From: Candidatus Poribacteria bacterium
GTDB lineage: Bacteria > Poribacteria > WGA-4E > WGA-3G
Assembly (NCBI GenBank): GCA_022822085.1
Contig: JAJECK010000026.1
Coordinates: 1 to 32,989, forward strand
Direction: 5' to 3'
DNA length: 32,989 bases
Shown one piece after another: positions 16,312 to 24,756 of the stretch. Numbering within the stretch: position 1 is the stretch's first letter; each line of letters starts with the position of its first letter. Both the position numbers and the translations under genes were made by a program. The notes beneath the pieces were generated by a model. It ran no database searches and was not told where the DNA came from. It worked only from the letters and a program-made list of their open reading frames with translations.

Positions 16312-17148
16312 TCATAGTGTTACAAAGTCAGCATCAACTTTGTGTGCAATTACACCAGCATCGTGTCCACGGTTGAGCAATTCTTGTACTGCTTTTCTCC
16401 CGTTTTCTCCGTAATCCAAAGTATAATCATTTACATACATGCCAACGAACTTATCAGCGAGATCGGTTTCCATATCTCTTGCGTAGGTCATTGCATATTC
16501 AAGTCCGAGCTCACGATGGTCAAGTGAATATTGGATGCTTTGCTTTAAGAGGGAGGTGATTGTCCGGATTTTCTCAGAACCGAGATTACGCCTAATAACG
16601 TTTGCACCAAGCGGTAATGGCAATCCAGTTTCTTCGTACCACCATTCCCCTAAATCCACTATTTTGTGAAGTCCTTCGCGTGCGTAGGTAAGTTGTCCTT
16701 CATGAATGATGAGACCCGCGTCAACTTTACCATCCTGCACTGCATCAATAATCTTATCAAAACGATATGTTCCGGTTTCAACATTCGGTTGGTAAAGTTT
16801 CATCGTCAGATATGCAGTAGTCATTTCCCCTGGGACTGCGATCTTTTTCCCTGTAAGATCTTCTATCGGTGATTTAGAAACCATTAACGGCCCATAGTTG
16901 TCTCCGATGCTTGCCCCACAAGGCATAAGTACATAATCATTTGCAACATAAGCATACGCGTGAACGGAAATAGCAGTTACTTCAAGTTCTGCTGCTAATG
17001 CACGCTTGTTTAGTGTTTCTATGTCTTCTATAACGTGGACAATTTCATAAGGTTCAGTGTTGATAATGTCTTTCGCAAGGGCATAAAACATGAAGGCATC
17101 ATCAGAATCTGGACTATGTCCGATCCTAATTATCTCTGTTTCTGGCAT
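16312..17148 (-). CDS. mqnD: 1,4-dihydroxy-6-naphthoate synthase (futalosine pathway)
   Basis: MqnD makes 1,4-dihydroxy-6-naphthoate from cyclic dehypoxanthine futalosine, a step of the alternative menaquinone route. The 278-aa protein has the periplasmic-binding-protein-like fold of the MqnA/MqnD family. The N-terminal SPDSDDAFMFYAL (residues 11-23) is the MqnD hallmark, followed by ISVHAYAYV, GDNYGPLMVS, KIAVPGEMTTAYL and IIHEGQLTYA. AGGAG lies seven bases before the ATG. Other mqn genes are not in this window. It is divergent from the Trm11-like gene with only 54 bases between them, in which AT-rich -10-like boxes for both directions overlap. Confidence 0.9.
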   Translation of the reverse strand: MPETEIIRIGHSPDSDDAFMFYALAKDIINTEPYEIVHVIEDIETLNKRALAAELEVTAISVHAYAYVANDYVLMPCGASIGDNYGPLMVSKSPIEDLTGKKIAVPGEMTTAYLTMKLYQPNVETGTYRFDKIIDAVQDGKVDAGLIIHEGQLTYAREGLHKIVDLGEWWYEETGLPLPLGANVIRRNLGSEKIRTITSLLKQSIQYSLDHRELGLEYAMTYARDMETDLADKFVGMYVNDYTLDYGENGRKAVQELLNRGHDAGVIAHKVDADFVTL

Positions 17149-17167
17149 TCTGTTCTCCTGTCAATTA

Positions 17168-17196
17168 TTGTTGATTTAGTCTGTCTGTGGTATTAT
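17168..17196 (+). promoter_or_regulatory. Promoter placed for a leaderless methyltransferase mRNA
   Basis: TTGTTG at 17168-17173 and TATTAT at 17191-17196 are 17 bases apart, and the ATG begins at 17203, the expected transcription start. On the opposite strand TATAAT (17197-17192) may serve mqnD, so the two promoters would share this segment. Confidence 0.45.
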
Positions 17197-17202
17197 AAAG
17201 TC

Positions 17203-18138
17203 ATGTCAGTAAAAAAATATCTCTATCTAATTGCAATTCCGTTTCAACTAAACGAACTGGTATCCGCAGAGTCGGTTGCATTGACAGGTTCTGCTCCAGA
17301 TGTGCATGGTATCACGGTATCAGACACATGTGTAGATGCCCGTCGTGGTGCTTACCTAAAAAGCTGCACCGAAATACTCTTTGAAACTACAAGTATAAGC
17401 GAACTCTGTGCTAAACTCCGCTCTGCAGATTTATATGCAGACGATTTTCGTGTCTCTGTGGTAAAAAAGCCTCGCAATCTTGAACTCGACTCTATGGAGT
17501 TAGCACGAAAGATAGGCAGTTTCATAGGGGGCAAACCGAATTTATCATCCCCGCGAATTGTCTATTTGGCGGTTGTTACCTCTGAAAAAATATGGTTCGG
17601 TCATGTTCTCTCAGAAACTGATGCAATTTGGCAAACATTTAATAAACGTCCTCATGTGACTTCCAGTTCACTTCCTTCAAGATTAGCACTTGCCCTTGTC
17701 AATTTGGTCGCATCACCTGGGGAACAACTTCTTGACCCTTGTTGTGGAACTGGAACGATTGTGATGTCAGCAGCCTATTACGGCATCCAGGCAACAGGTT
17801 CGGATATAAATCGGCGTATGGTCGGTGCTACGACAAAAAACCTTCAGCATTTTGGGCTCAAAGCGGATGTGCGATTAGAAGATGCGCGGACTATAGCAGG
17901 TAAATTTGATGCAGTTGCCACAGATTTACCTTACGGAATTAGCCTCGTTAAGGACACTGTAGCAGCTGCAGAAATACTTGCCAATTTACGAACCTGTTCA
18001 CCGAAAGCTGGATTTATTGATACACGCGACCTATCCCAACAACTGGAGGATTTGGGATATGAAGTTGAAAAGATTATCCCCGTGCCGAAGTTGCGTCTTA
18101 TTCGGCGTATCTTTATTGCCTCCAATAACGATCAATAA
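17203..18138 (+). CDS. Trm11/UPF0020-like RNA (guanine-N2) methyltransferase
   Basis: The 311-aa protein has an N-terminal region with a THUMP-like segment (about 60-125) and a C-terminal SAM-dependent methylase domain. Motif I is LDPCCGTGTIVMSAA (from about residue 177) and the amino-methylase motif IV is TDLPYGIS (240-247). The RPHVTSSSLPSRLALALVN linker is typical of the Trm11/TrmG10/UPF0020 branch, which makes N2-methylguanosine in tRNA. Motif IV is DLPY where DPPY is usual. The ATG at 17203 is chosen because the region upstream in frame has promoter-like rather than coding character; no SD is present. The gene end overlaps the convergent GcvH-like gene by seven bases. Confidence 0.8.
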   Translation: MSVKKYLYLIAIPFQLNELVSAESVALTGSAPDVHGITVSDTCVDARRGAYLKSCTEILFETTSISELCAKLRSADLYADDFRVSVVKKPRNLELDSMELARKIGSFIGGKPNLSSPRIVYLAVVTSEKIWFGHVLSETDAIWQTFNKRPHVTSSSLPSRLALALVNLVASPGEQLLDPCCGTGTIVMSAAYYGIQATGSDINRRMVGATTKNLQHFGLKADVRLEDARTIAGKFDAVATDLPYGISLVKDTVAAAEILANLRTCSPKAGFIDTRDLSQQLEDLGYEVEKIIPVPKLRLIRRIFIASNNDQ

Positions 18139-18563
18139 TCGTCTATATCTTCAAAAAAATCAGTTTCGGGTAAATATTCATCTTCGTCAATCTCTTCTTC
18201 TTCGTAATCTTCATAGTCTTCTAATTCCAGCAACGAATCAAGTTCATTTGGATTGTCTATTTTCATTTTACATATCCAACCATCACCTTCCGGGACACTG
18301 TTGACAATATCTATATCATCTTCAATTGCAGGATTGACTTCGTATATTTCTCCTGCAACGGGGGCATATAGATAAAAGTTACCGCCGGTTTCGGTTTCAA
18401 TTCTGCCAATAATTTCACCTTGTTCACATTCTTGTTCTGCTGAAACATCTATATATATAATCTCACCGTAAATGAGTTTCGCGCGCTCTGTGATTCCAAC
18501 AGTTCCCTCTGAGTCATCAAACTCAATCCATTCATGTGTTGTTGTATATTTCACTGTGCTCAA
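18132..18563 (-). CDS. GcvH-like protein lacking the lipoylation lysine
   Basis: The 143-aa protein aligns along its length with glycine-cleavage H protein: YTTTHEWIE near residue 6, VGITERAKLIYGEIIYIDV, LYAPVAGEIYEVNPAI, GWICKMKI, ELDSLLELEDYEDY. The hairpin that normally carries the lipoyl-Lys (ESVKA) here reads IETETGGNFY (55-64), with Thr59 in place of Lys and no Lys nearby, so it cannot be a normal lipoyl carrier. The C-terminus is extended by an acidic tail (about 115-143). GGAGG lies eight bases before TTG at 18563, which I take as the start rather than GTG at 18593, which lies before the SD. No glycine-cleavage genes are adjacent. A decoy, regulatory or structural role is inference. 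Confidence 0.75.
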   Translation of the reverse strand: MSTVKYTTTHEWIEFDDSEGTVGITERAKLIYGEIIYIDVSAEQECEQGEIIGRIETETGGNFYLYAPVAGEIYEVNPAIEDDIDIVNSVPEGDGWICKMKIDNPNELDSLLELEDYEDYEEEEIDEDEYLPETDFFEDIDDY

Positions 18564-18851
18564 AGTGCATTCCTCCGAAAAAATATAACTCACAGTAAAT
18601 CTGTTTATGGGTTTCTATACCTTTAAATTGTTCCATAAAGTCAGTCAAATTTTTCTTCTGAATCCGAATTTTTATGATTTTTTTACGATATGTTTTGATT
18701 CAGCAATTCCAACGATTGTTTGGTAATCAGATGACATCATACTCTACAATTGGTTTAGATTGAACACTATTCTTATGAAGAACTAACTTGTTATCAATTC
18801 AATACGCATTTTATAGATATAAGGTTTAACCAAAATTCTTGACATACAACA

Positions 18852-20009
18852 TTAGAAAACTTGTCCGATAGAAAAAGAATAGATAGAAGTTCCTTGAACG
18901 ATATGAATTCGCTCATCTTCGGATACAGTCGGTTTGAACTGCGGTGTATAGGAAGCATTGAATATAAAATTTACAACTCGAAGGCCTAAACCTAAGCAGA
19001 GTCCCTCTGCTTTCCAAGTTCGCTTCTCCATTTCATAAGTCAAATCTTCTAAAAGATAGACCGATGCATAACGACTTTCAGTATCTCTAAGATAACCTAT
19101 TCTTCCACCGATTCGGTCACGATACCATATCTCCGCACCAAGGTTGGTACGTACCCCATCAGGAAATGGTGGGTGAACATCAAACCCGAGACGTAAGGTT
19201 ATATCAGAGATATCCCGCTGATAAGTAAGACCTGCGATAACATCACGGTGGATACTGTCTGGAATAGCATGGTCAACGAACGATAAGCCATTGCTTAAAT
19301 TACGTATGACGATACCCAATTGTAATGTATTACTTATATGTTGAATGAGTCCGATATTATATGTGTACCCATGTCCGAAATGTTCTGTTCCAGATGTATC
19401 TGTGATTTTTGATCTTAACCACCGAGCGTCAAATCCTAACACTGTTCCTCCAAAACAATTTATACCGTAACCCATTCCGATTGCAAGATTATTTTCAGGG
19501 AAGTTGTTAAGAGCTTTCCCCTGATGATTAACGCGGCGAAAAGGGCCAGCATGTGCCATTGCAAATGCAAGTCCTATAGTTCCATATTTTCCCATTGGAA
19601 AAGCCCAATTCAATGTCTCAATTCCAGAAGCGCGCTGGTCAAATTTACTATAATCCTCGTAATCGATATTGAAATTAGGTTTAGATAGTAGTGCGATTGT
19701 ATGTGGAAACCGTGTCATGTGAAGGACAAACCTGTCCCCTTTTGTAGTAGTGATCCCAGCCGGATTATTACCAAGTGCGTTTGCCCCTGCGATTCCTCCA
19801 ACAAAACTACCACCCATTCCGCGCTGCTCAGCACCAAGTAACTGCTTGAGAAATCTGTCTGCTTCCGCTGTTGTGTTTGTTTCTGATAATGCTTCAGTCG
19901 TGATGGAAAAACTGAATATTAGGAGGATAGTCCAAATTTTCAACCAAACTTTATCATAATATCGGATAGAAATAATCGTATTATTTATTGATTTCAATCT
20001 TACTTTCAC
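18852..20009 (-). CDS. PorV/PorQ-like outer-membrane beta-barrel protein
   Basis: The 385-aa protein has a basic N-terminus and hydrophobic signal segment (about residues 20-42). The family start block QLLGAEQRGMGGSFVGGIAG...NNPAGI follows, then alternating amphipathic strands rich in Gly and aromatics to a terminal aromatic residue (SFSIGQVF). PorV/PorQ-type and UPF0164 proteins are FadL-like barrels; PorV is a type IX secretion component in Bacteroidota. Here the exact role is not known. GGAGG lies seven bases before GTG at 20009, chosen over an ATG at 20048 that precedes the SD. It stands about 100 bases after acpS. Confidence 0.8.
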   Translation of the reverse strand: MKVRLKSINNTIISIRYYDKVWLKIWTILLIFSFSITTEALSETNTTAEADRFLKQLLGAEQRGMGGSFVGGIAGANALGNNPAGITTTKGDRFVLHMTRFPHTIALLSKPNFNIDYEDYSKFDQRASGIETLNWAFPMGKYGTIGLAFAMAHAGPFRRVNHQGKALNNFPENNLAIGMGYGINCFGGTVLGFDARWLRSKITDTSGTEHFGHGYTYNIGLIQHISNTLQLGIVIRNLSNGLSFVDHAIPDSIHRDVIAGLTYQRDISDITLRLGFDVHPPFPDGVRTNLGAEIWYRDRIGGRIGYLRDTESRYASVYLLEDLTYEMEKRTWKAEGLCLGLGLRVVNFIFNASYTPQFKPTVSEDERIHIVQGTSIYSFSIGQVF

Positions 20010-20110
20010 TTTATTACCTCCTCCAGGGATAGATATAGATGATGACATTTGAATAAGAGTGAATATTGAAATGGCAACGTTCGTGTTGAGTTTTGTGGCA
20101 TTATAGCTTG

Positions 20111-20506
20111 CTATTCAGTGGAACATAGTGTAACTTGTGCGACTGCGTATTCTGCAGTGTGTGATAGACTAACAAAGGTACTGACAATTCCGATTTCTGA
20201 AGCACGTTGTCTAACTTTTCCGTGTAAAATGAGTGACGGTTTCCCGACAGAATCAGCACAAATTTCAACATCCTGCCAATTCATTCCAACTGTAAGACCA
20301 GTACCGAGTGCTTTCAGAGTAGCCTCCTTTGCAGCGAACCGAGCAGCGAGTCTTCCATACCGTGTGGGTGTTGGTCCACAATATTCAAGCTCACGCAGTG
20401 TATAGACACGGTTTTCAAACCGACTTCCCCATTTAAGAGAAAGTCGTTTAATCCGTTCTACTTCAATAATATCTATGCCGATGCCTTGAATCTTTTGTTG
20501 ATGCAT
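20111..20506 (-). CDS. acpS: Holo-[acyl-carrier-protein] synthase
   Basis: AcpS transfers phosphopantetheine from CoA to acyl carrier protein. The 131-aa length is normal for a trimeric AcpS. GIGIDIIEVERIK (from about residue 9) contains the magnesium-binding Asp, and FAAKEATLKALGTG holds the catalytic Glu/Lys block. SLSHTAEYAVAQV near the end is also diagnostic. The ATG at 20506 is preferred to a TTG just before it. There is no clear SD, and it starts 24 bases after folP, so coupling to that operon is likely. Confidence 0.93.
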   Translation of the reverse strand: MHQQKIQGIGIDIIEVERIKRLSLKWGSRFENRVYTLRELEYCGPTPTRYGRLAARFAAKEATLKALGTGLTVGMNWQDVEICADSVGKPSLILHGKVRQRASEIGIVSTFVSLSHTAEYAVAQVTLCSTE

Positions 20507-20530
20507 CAATTTAGATGAGTCGGTTTTACT

Positions 20531-21358
20531 CTATCTGTGAAGGATATCAATCATCCGCGCTGCGCGGACAGTTGCTTTTACATCATGAACACGGACAACA
20601 TCTGCCCCATGTGCAATTGCCCAGCATACAGTAGCGAGCGTTCCTTCAACTCTATCGGTTACAGGAAGATCTAACAAGTTTCCAATAAAGGATTTGCGTG
20701 ATGTTCCGATTAGTATAGGTTTATTTAGATGTTTGAATTCTTCAAGTTTTTTTATTAGTTGTAAATTCTGTGTGGTAGTTTTGCCAAATCCGATACCCGG
20801 ATCTATAATTATTCGGTTAGGATCGATACTGTTTTGTATGGCGTTATCAATCCAAAGATCTAATGCGTCATATACCTCTTGCACGACATCCATATATTTC
20901 GGTTCGCGTTGCATAGTGCGTGGCGTACCCTTCATGTGCATCAAAATGACACCTGCTTCCATTTCGGCTGCGACGCGTGCCATATCCGCATCACCACGTA
21001 ATGCTGTAATGTCGTTGATGATGTGTGCACCATATTCAAGAGCCTGTTGTGCGACAACCGCCTTTGTTGTATCAATGGAGAGGAGGACATCTAAATGTTC
21101 AGAAGTTAGTCCGTTGATAACAGGTAAAACCCGTTCTAATTCTAAATTTTCAGGGACGGGTTCAGCCCCTGGACGTGAAGATTCTCCACCTATATCAATA
21201 ATAGTAGCACCCTCTGCTACCATATTTTTAGCGTGTGAAATCGCATTGTCAAGATTTTGATATTCACCACCATCTGAAAATGAGTCGGGAGTTATATTTA
21301 GAACACCCATGATATGGGTGATGTCGCCAAATTCGAGTTGTTTACCTCTGCAATTCAT
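20531..21358 (-). CDS. folP: Dihydropteroate synthase
   Basis: FolP condenses dihydropterin pyrophosphate with p-aminobenzoate in folate synthesis. The 275-aa protein has the two family signatures, [18 protein letters not shown] near the N-terminus and [16 protein letters not shown] at about 54-69. [14 protein letters not shown] and the C-terminal RVHDV follow. Its ATG overlaps the ftsH stop codon as ATGA, a standard coupling arrangement. The ftsH-folP order is common in bacteria. Confidence 0.95.
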   Translation of the reverse strand: MNCRGKQLEFGDITHIMGVLNITPDSFSDGGEYQNLDNAISHAKNMVAEGATIIDIGGESSRPGAEPVPENLELERVLPVINGLTSEHLDVLLSIDTTKAVVAQQALEYGAHIINDITALRGDADMARVAAEMEAGVILMHMKGTPRTMQREPKYMDVVQEVYDALDLWIDNAIQNSIDPNRIIIDPGIGFGKTTTQNLQLIKKLEEFKHLNKPILIGTSRKSFIGNLLDLPVTDRVEGTLATVCWAIAHGADVVRVHDVKATVRAARMIDILHR

Positions 21359-23265
21359 GTGAGGGGGTTTGTTGGCAACTGTGGCCGGGGACCAAGGATT
21401 TCTTCAATCTCTTCAGTAATAAGTGTTTCACGTTCTAACAGAGCATCTGCAAGGTGCTTCAAACCGTCAAGGTTTGTCTCAATAATTTCTTTCGCATTTT
21501 CGTAACACTCCATGACGATGTCATGGACTGCTTTGTCAATTGCAATAGCAGTTTGTTCGCTGTAATCTTGGTGAACTGCTAATTCCTTCCCGAGAAAGAT
21601 TTGCTCATCTCTCCTGCCATACGTCAAAGGCCCTAAAGGGCTCATTCCCCATTGGGTGACCATATGCCGTGCAAGTCGTGTAGCGCGTTCAAAATCATTT
21701 TGTGCGCCAGTCGTCTGTTCACCGAAGATAGTCTCTTCTGCAACACGTCCACCTAAGAAAACGATAATATCTGCAATCAGTTTCTTTCTATTAGGATTAT
21801 GACGTTCTTCATCCGGGAGAAGCGCTGTGACACCGAGTGCCCTACCGCGTGGGACGATTGTACATTTATAATTAGGATCACTTTCCGGGACAAAGTGCGA
21901 TATGAGGGCATGTCCAGCTTCATGGTAAGCAGTGACGCGTCTCTCTTCATCACTAATGACTAAACTCCGACGTTCGGGCCCCATTAGGACTCTGTCTTTA
22001 GCTTCATCAAAGCATTCCATGTCAATATGTTCTTTGTCCTCTCTTGCAGCAAGGAGTGCAGCTTCGTTTGCCATATTTTTTAGGTCTGCCCCAGAGAATC
22101 CGGGTGTCGCTTTTGCCATAATCTCTAAGTTGACATCCTCTGCCAGTTTGTAGGGTTCTTTTGTGTGGACATCAAGAATCGCTTTTCTACCACGGACATC
22201 CGGTAAATCAACGATAATTTGCCTGTCAAATCTACCGGGGCGTAATAATGCTGGGTCCAGAACATCAGGTCGGTTTGTTGCGGCAATCATAATTACAGTT
22301 TCGGAATCCTCAAATCCCTGCATTTGAACAAGAAGTGCGTTTAACGTTTGTTCTCGTTCATCGTGGCCTCCACCGATACCTGCACCTCGATGCCGACCTA
22401 CAGCATCAAGTTCATCAATAAATATAATACACGGCGCGTTCTTTTTTCCTGTTTCAAATAGGTCCCGAACTCTTGATGCCCCAACACCTACAAACATCTC
22501 AACAAAATCGGAACCACTGATACTAAAAAAGGGCACATCTGCTTCACCGGCAACAGCTTTTGCCAACATTGTTTTACCAGTACCGGGTGGCCCCACCAAC
22601 AACACACCTTTAGGGATTGTTCCACCAAGTCGTTCAAACTTACTGGGGGCTTTGAGAAATTGGATTACCTCTTCAAGGGCATCTTTTGCCTCGTCTACAC
22701 CAGCGACATCATCAAAGGTGACCGGTTTATCTGTTTCTGTATGGAGTCTTGCCTTACTTTTACCAAAAGAGAGTGCACGGTTTCCACTTCCCTGCATCTG
22801 ACGCGATAGAAAAATCATCAAACCCAAGAAAATCAATAGCGGTACGACTGTCGTACCGATCACAAGTAACCAGTCTGGAAAATTTGATCCGGGCTTTATA
22901 TTAAAAATGATGCCCTGTGTGTTCAGTTTCTCCTGTAACCCATAATCTTCACTTGTGTCCCGACTTGTTTTAAAATTTCCATTCCAATTTTGAGGAAATA
23001 TAGGATTTTCAACGGATTGTTCCTGTTTGTTTATTGCGACGAATTCTTCACGAAACTTACCTTCAACCCACTCATCATCAAGAATAAGATAACCCTCAAA
23101 AGGATTACCATTATCTTTTATGTATTTCTCAGAAATATAACTATGAAAATCTGATGTTGGCATCTCGTAAACTTGGTCACCACGGTTGATGATTTGGTAG
23201 ATAGTGACAACAACGACCAAACCCAAGATAAACCACACGAACATGTTTTTTGTATTCTTGTTCAA
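21355..23265 (-). CDS. ftsH: ATP-dependent zinc metalloprotease FtsH
   Basis: FtsH is a membrane-anchored hexameric AAA+ protease that degrades misfolded membrane proteins and regulators. The 636-aa protein has membrane segments at about 8-27 and 133-154, with an enlarged periplasmic part between. Walker A GPPGTGKT is at 225-232, Walker B IIFIDEL near 280-286, the second region of homology ends in RPGRFDRQI, and the zinc site is HEAGH at 448-452 with Asp524 as the third ligand. All catalytic residues are present. The start is TTG at 23265, with GAGG eight bases upstream; the next ATG (residue 8) has no SD. It heads ftsH-folP-acpS. A leader of about 165 bases leaves room for regulation. Confidence 0.96.
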   Translation of the reverse strand: MNKNTKNMFVWFILGLVVVVTIYQIINRGDQVYEMPTSDFHSYISEKYIKDNGNPFEGYLILDDEWVEGKFREEFVAINKQEQSVENPIFPQNWNGNFKTSRDTSEDYGLQEKLNTQGIIFNIKPGSNFPDWLLVIGTTVVPLLIFLGLMIFLSRQMQGSGNRALSFGKSKARLHTETDKPVTFDDVAGVDEAKDALEEVIQFLKAPSKFERLGGTIPKGVLLVGPPGTGKTMLAKAVAGEADVPFFSISGSDFVEMFVGVGASRVRDLFETGKKNAPCIIFIDELDAVGRHRGAGIGGGHDEREQTLNALLVQMQGFEDSETVIMIAATNRPDVLDPALLRPGRFDRQIIVDLPDVRGRKAILDVHTKEPYKLAEDVNLEIMAKATPGFSGADLKNMANEAALLAAREDKEHIDMECFDEAKDRVLMGPERRSLVISDEERRVTAYHEAGHALISHFVPESDPNYKCTIVPRGRALGVTALLPDEERHNPNRKKLIADIIVFLGGRVAEETIFGEQTTGAQNDFERATRLARHMVTQWGMSPLGPLTYGRRDEQIFLGKELAVHQDYSEQTAIAIDKAVHDIVMECYENAKEIIETNLDGLKHLADALLERETLITEEIEEILGPRPQLPTNPLT

Positions 23266-23434
23266 ACCAATCGCCTCGTTTTCATTATCAAAGTTTATTA
23301 AACTTTTAAGGATGCTGCAGACTTAAGCATACATCAAGGATAGGCACTCAAATTGAGTTCGTTCAAGCAATTTAATGTAAACCTGCTTGCTCCGTGTCTG
23401 TTATAGTAGTATGTAGGTGATATTTTATCAACAA

Positions 23435-23463
23435 ATTATAACACACTTTTTACTTAATATCAA
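23435..23463 (-). promoter_or_regulatory. ftsH promoter
   Basis: On the minus strand TTGATA (23463-23458) and a perfect TATAAT (23440-23435) are 17 bases apart. The predicted start near 23428 gives a leader of about 160 bases. Confidence 0.65.
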
Positions 23464-23609
23464 CTGAATTTGAAAGAATCCTGCCTGAATTAGTGTTAAG
23501 ACCTAAACTCATGATGTTTTGTTCGCATTGACATTGTTCAGGTGTGTGTAAGAATCGTCCAAAACAATCTCCCAGCCAATTGATGTTTACATCGCCCCAG
23601 TAAATTCAT

Positions 23610-23639
23610 TTGACATCTATAAATTCACTATGATATACT
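23610..23639 (+). promoter_or_regulatory. Promoter of the CBM9-like gene
   Basis: TTGACA at 23610-23615 and TATACT at 23634-23639 are 18 bases apart. The leader of about 26 bases contains the AGGAGG ribosome site. Confidence 0.65.
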
Positions 23640-23671
23640 AATTATAATCATGTCTAAAGGAGGAATCTTAA

Positions 23672-24376
23672 GTGCGTAAACAGATTCTTTTTACTGGTAT
23701 ACTGTTGTTGACTGTATTCTCCTATGCTTTAGGGCATCTAAGAGATGAAAATCTCCAAAATTTCCAATATAATGCGGAACTTGTTTCCGTTGCACCTATC
23801 GTAGATGGGTATCTTGATGACCCAGTGTGGGAGGACGTATTGCCAGCTAAACTAAAACAAGAGATCATTACCGGAAATGAATGGCATGAATCCTACGACT
23901 TTACCGGCTCCTTCAAAGCGGTTTGGCGTAGCGGATTCCTTTATGTCGCAATAAAAATACAAGATGATAAATTTGAAAAATATCAATCTAAACTATTTAG
24001 AGAAGATCAACTTATCCTCTATATTGACCAATATCACGATCAACTTAAGGATGAACTATACCGTTATGAAATTCCAATTGGAACAGAAGAAGGTGTCTTG
24101 AGATCACCTTTAACATCAGTTGCCTGGGGAAATGATGGACAGACGTGTGAACTCAGTTTTCGCCTTGGCGATATTGCAAGTAAAGACAATTCAATTGGTT
24201 TTTTTATCGCCTATGATGATGTGGATAACGGTCAATTACAAAATACAATAGCTTGGGCACCAGATGGTTATACAGATCGAGACAATATGTTACCTGATCT
24301 CGTTTTCACCGCAAGTATTAATCCGAATGCCCAACAAAAATTGATCAGATGGGGACAAATTAAAAGACTCTACTAA
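23672..24376 (+). CDS. Secreted CBM9-like carbohydrate-binding protein
   Basis: The 234-aa protein starts at GTG with AGGAGG nine bases upstream. A signal peptide (about 1-21, ending SYALG) precedes a single CBM9/DOMON-like beta-sandwich. The usual opening VAPIVDGYLDDPVWEDV is near 38-55, then LYVAIKIQDDKF, EDQLILYID, the Trp/Glu-rich AWGNDGQTCELSFRL, and IAWAPDGYTD near the end. In other bacteria this fold binds glycans or heme; there is no catalytic domain here. It stands before a small membrane-protein gene on the same strand. Confidence 0.8.
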   Translation: MRKQILFTGILLLTVFSYALGHLRDENLQNFQYNAELVSVAPIVDGYLDDPVWEDVLPAKLKQEIITGNEWHESYDFTGSFKAVWRSGFLYVAIKIQDDKFEKYQSKLFREDQLILYIDQYHDQLKDELYRYEIPIGTEEGVLRSPLTSVAWGNDGQTCELSFRLGDIASKDNSIGFFIAYDDVDNGQLQNTIAWAPDGYTDRDNMLPDLVFTASINPNAQQKLIRWGQIKRLY

Positions 24377-24452
24377 TAACATATTGGGCAGTTCCTACAA
24401 AAACACATCAAGTGAAATTGTTGGAATTGCCTTTTTATATTTTGAGGACCGT

Positions 24453-24635
24453 GTGTATTATATTGGTAAAACCTTAGAACTCATGGGGATAACTTGCCTT
24501 GCTGCTGCACTGTTTTTAGGCATTTTTAATCCTTTTGGATATAGTGAAACTAAAGCTATGGGGGTTGAGATGGGTTTCTTGGCACTCGGTGTTGTCATAT
24601 TTTTTGTTGGGAGACTGATAGAAAAACAAGAATAA
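24453..24635 (+). CDS. Small two-helix membrane protein
   Basis: The 60-aa product begins YYIGKTLELMG and has two hydrophobic helices (about 8-26 and 38-54) joined by a short polar loop, ending GRLIEKQE. I chose GTG at 24453, with GAGG five bases upstream. An in-frame TTG at 24384 would add 23 residues but lacks an SD. The style matches short conserved membrane proteins found in many uncultured bacteria, function unknown. It follows the CBM9-like gene after 76 bases. Confidence 0.6.
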   Translation: MYYIGKTLELMGITCLAAALFLGIFNPFGYSETKAMGVEMGFLALGVVIFFVGRLIEKQE

Positions 24636-24756
24636 CTATCCTCTGCATCCCGCCACAAGTCATATTTTATCCATTTGAAAGTTTAAATTACAATACTACA
24701 TATCTATATCAGACTTATTTCTGTCCACTACCTTGGCCTGAAGAAGGATTCGTTAG

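Larger units (their letters stand above)
23266..23671. other. Divergent intergenic region between ftsH and the CBM9-like gene
   Basis: This 406-base stretch holds the promoters of both flanking genes, listed separately, and the long ftsH leader. I see no convincing ORF, tRNA or strong hairpin in it. Confidence 0.5.
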
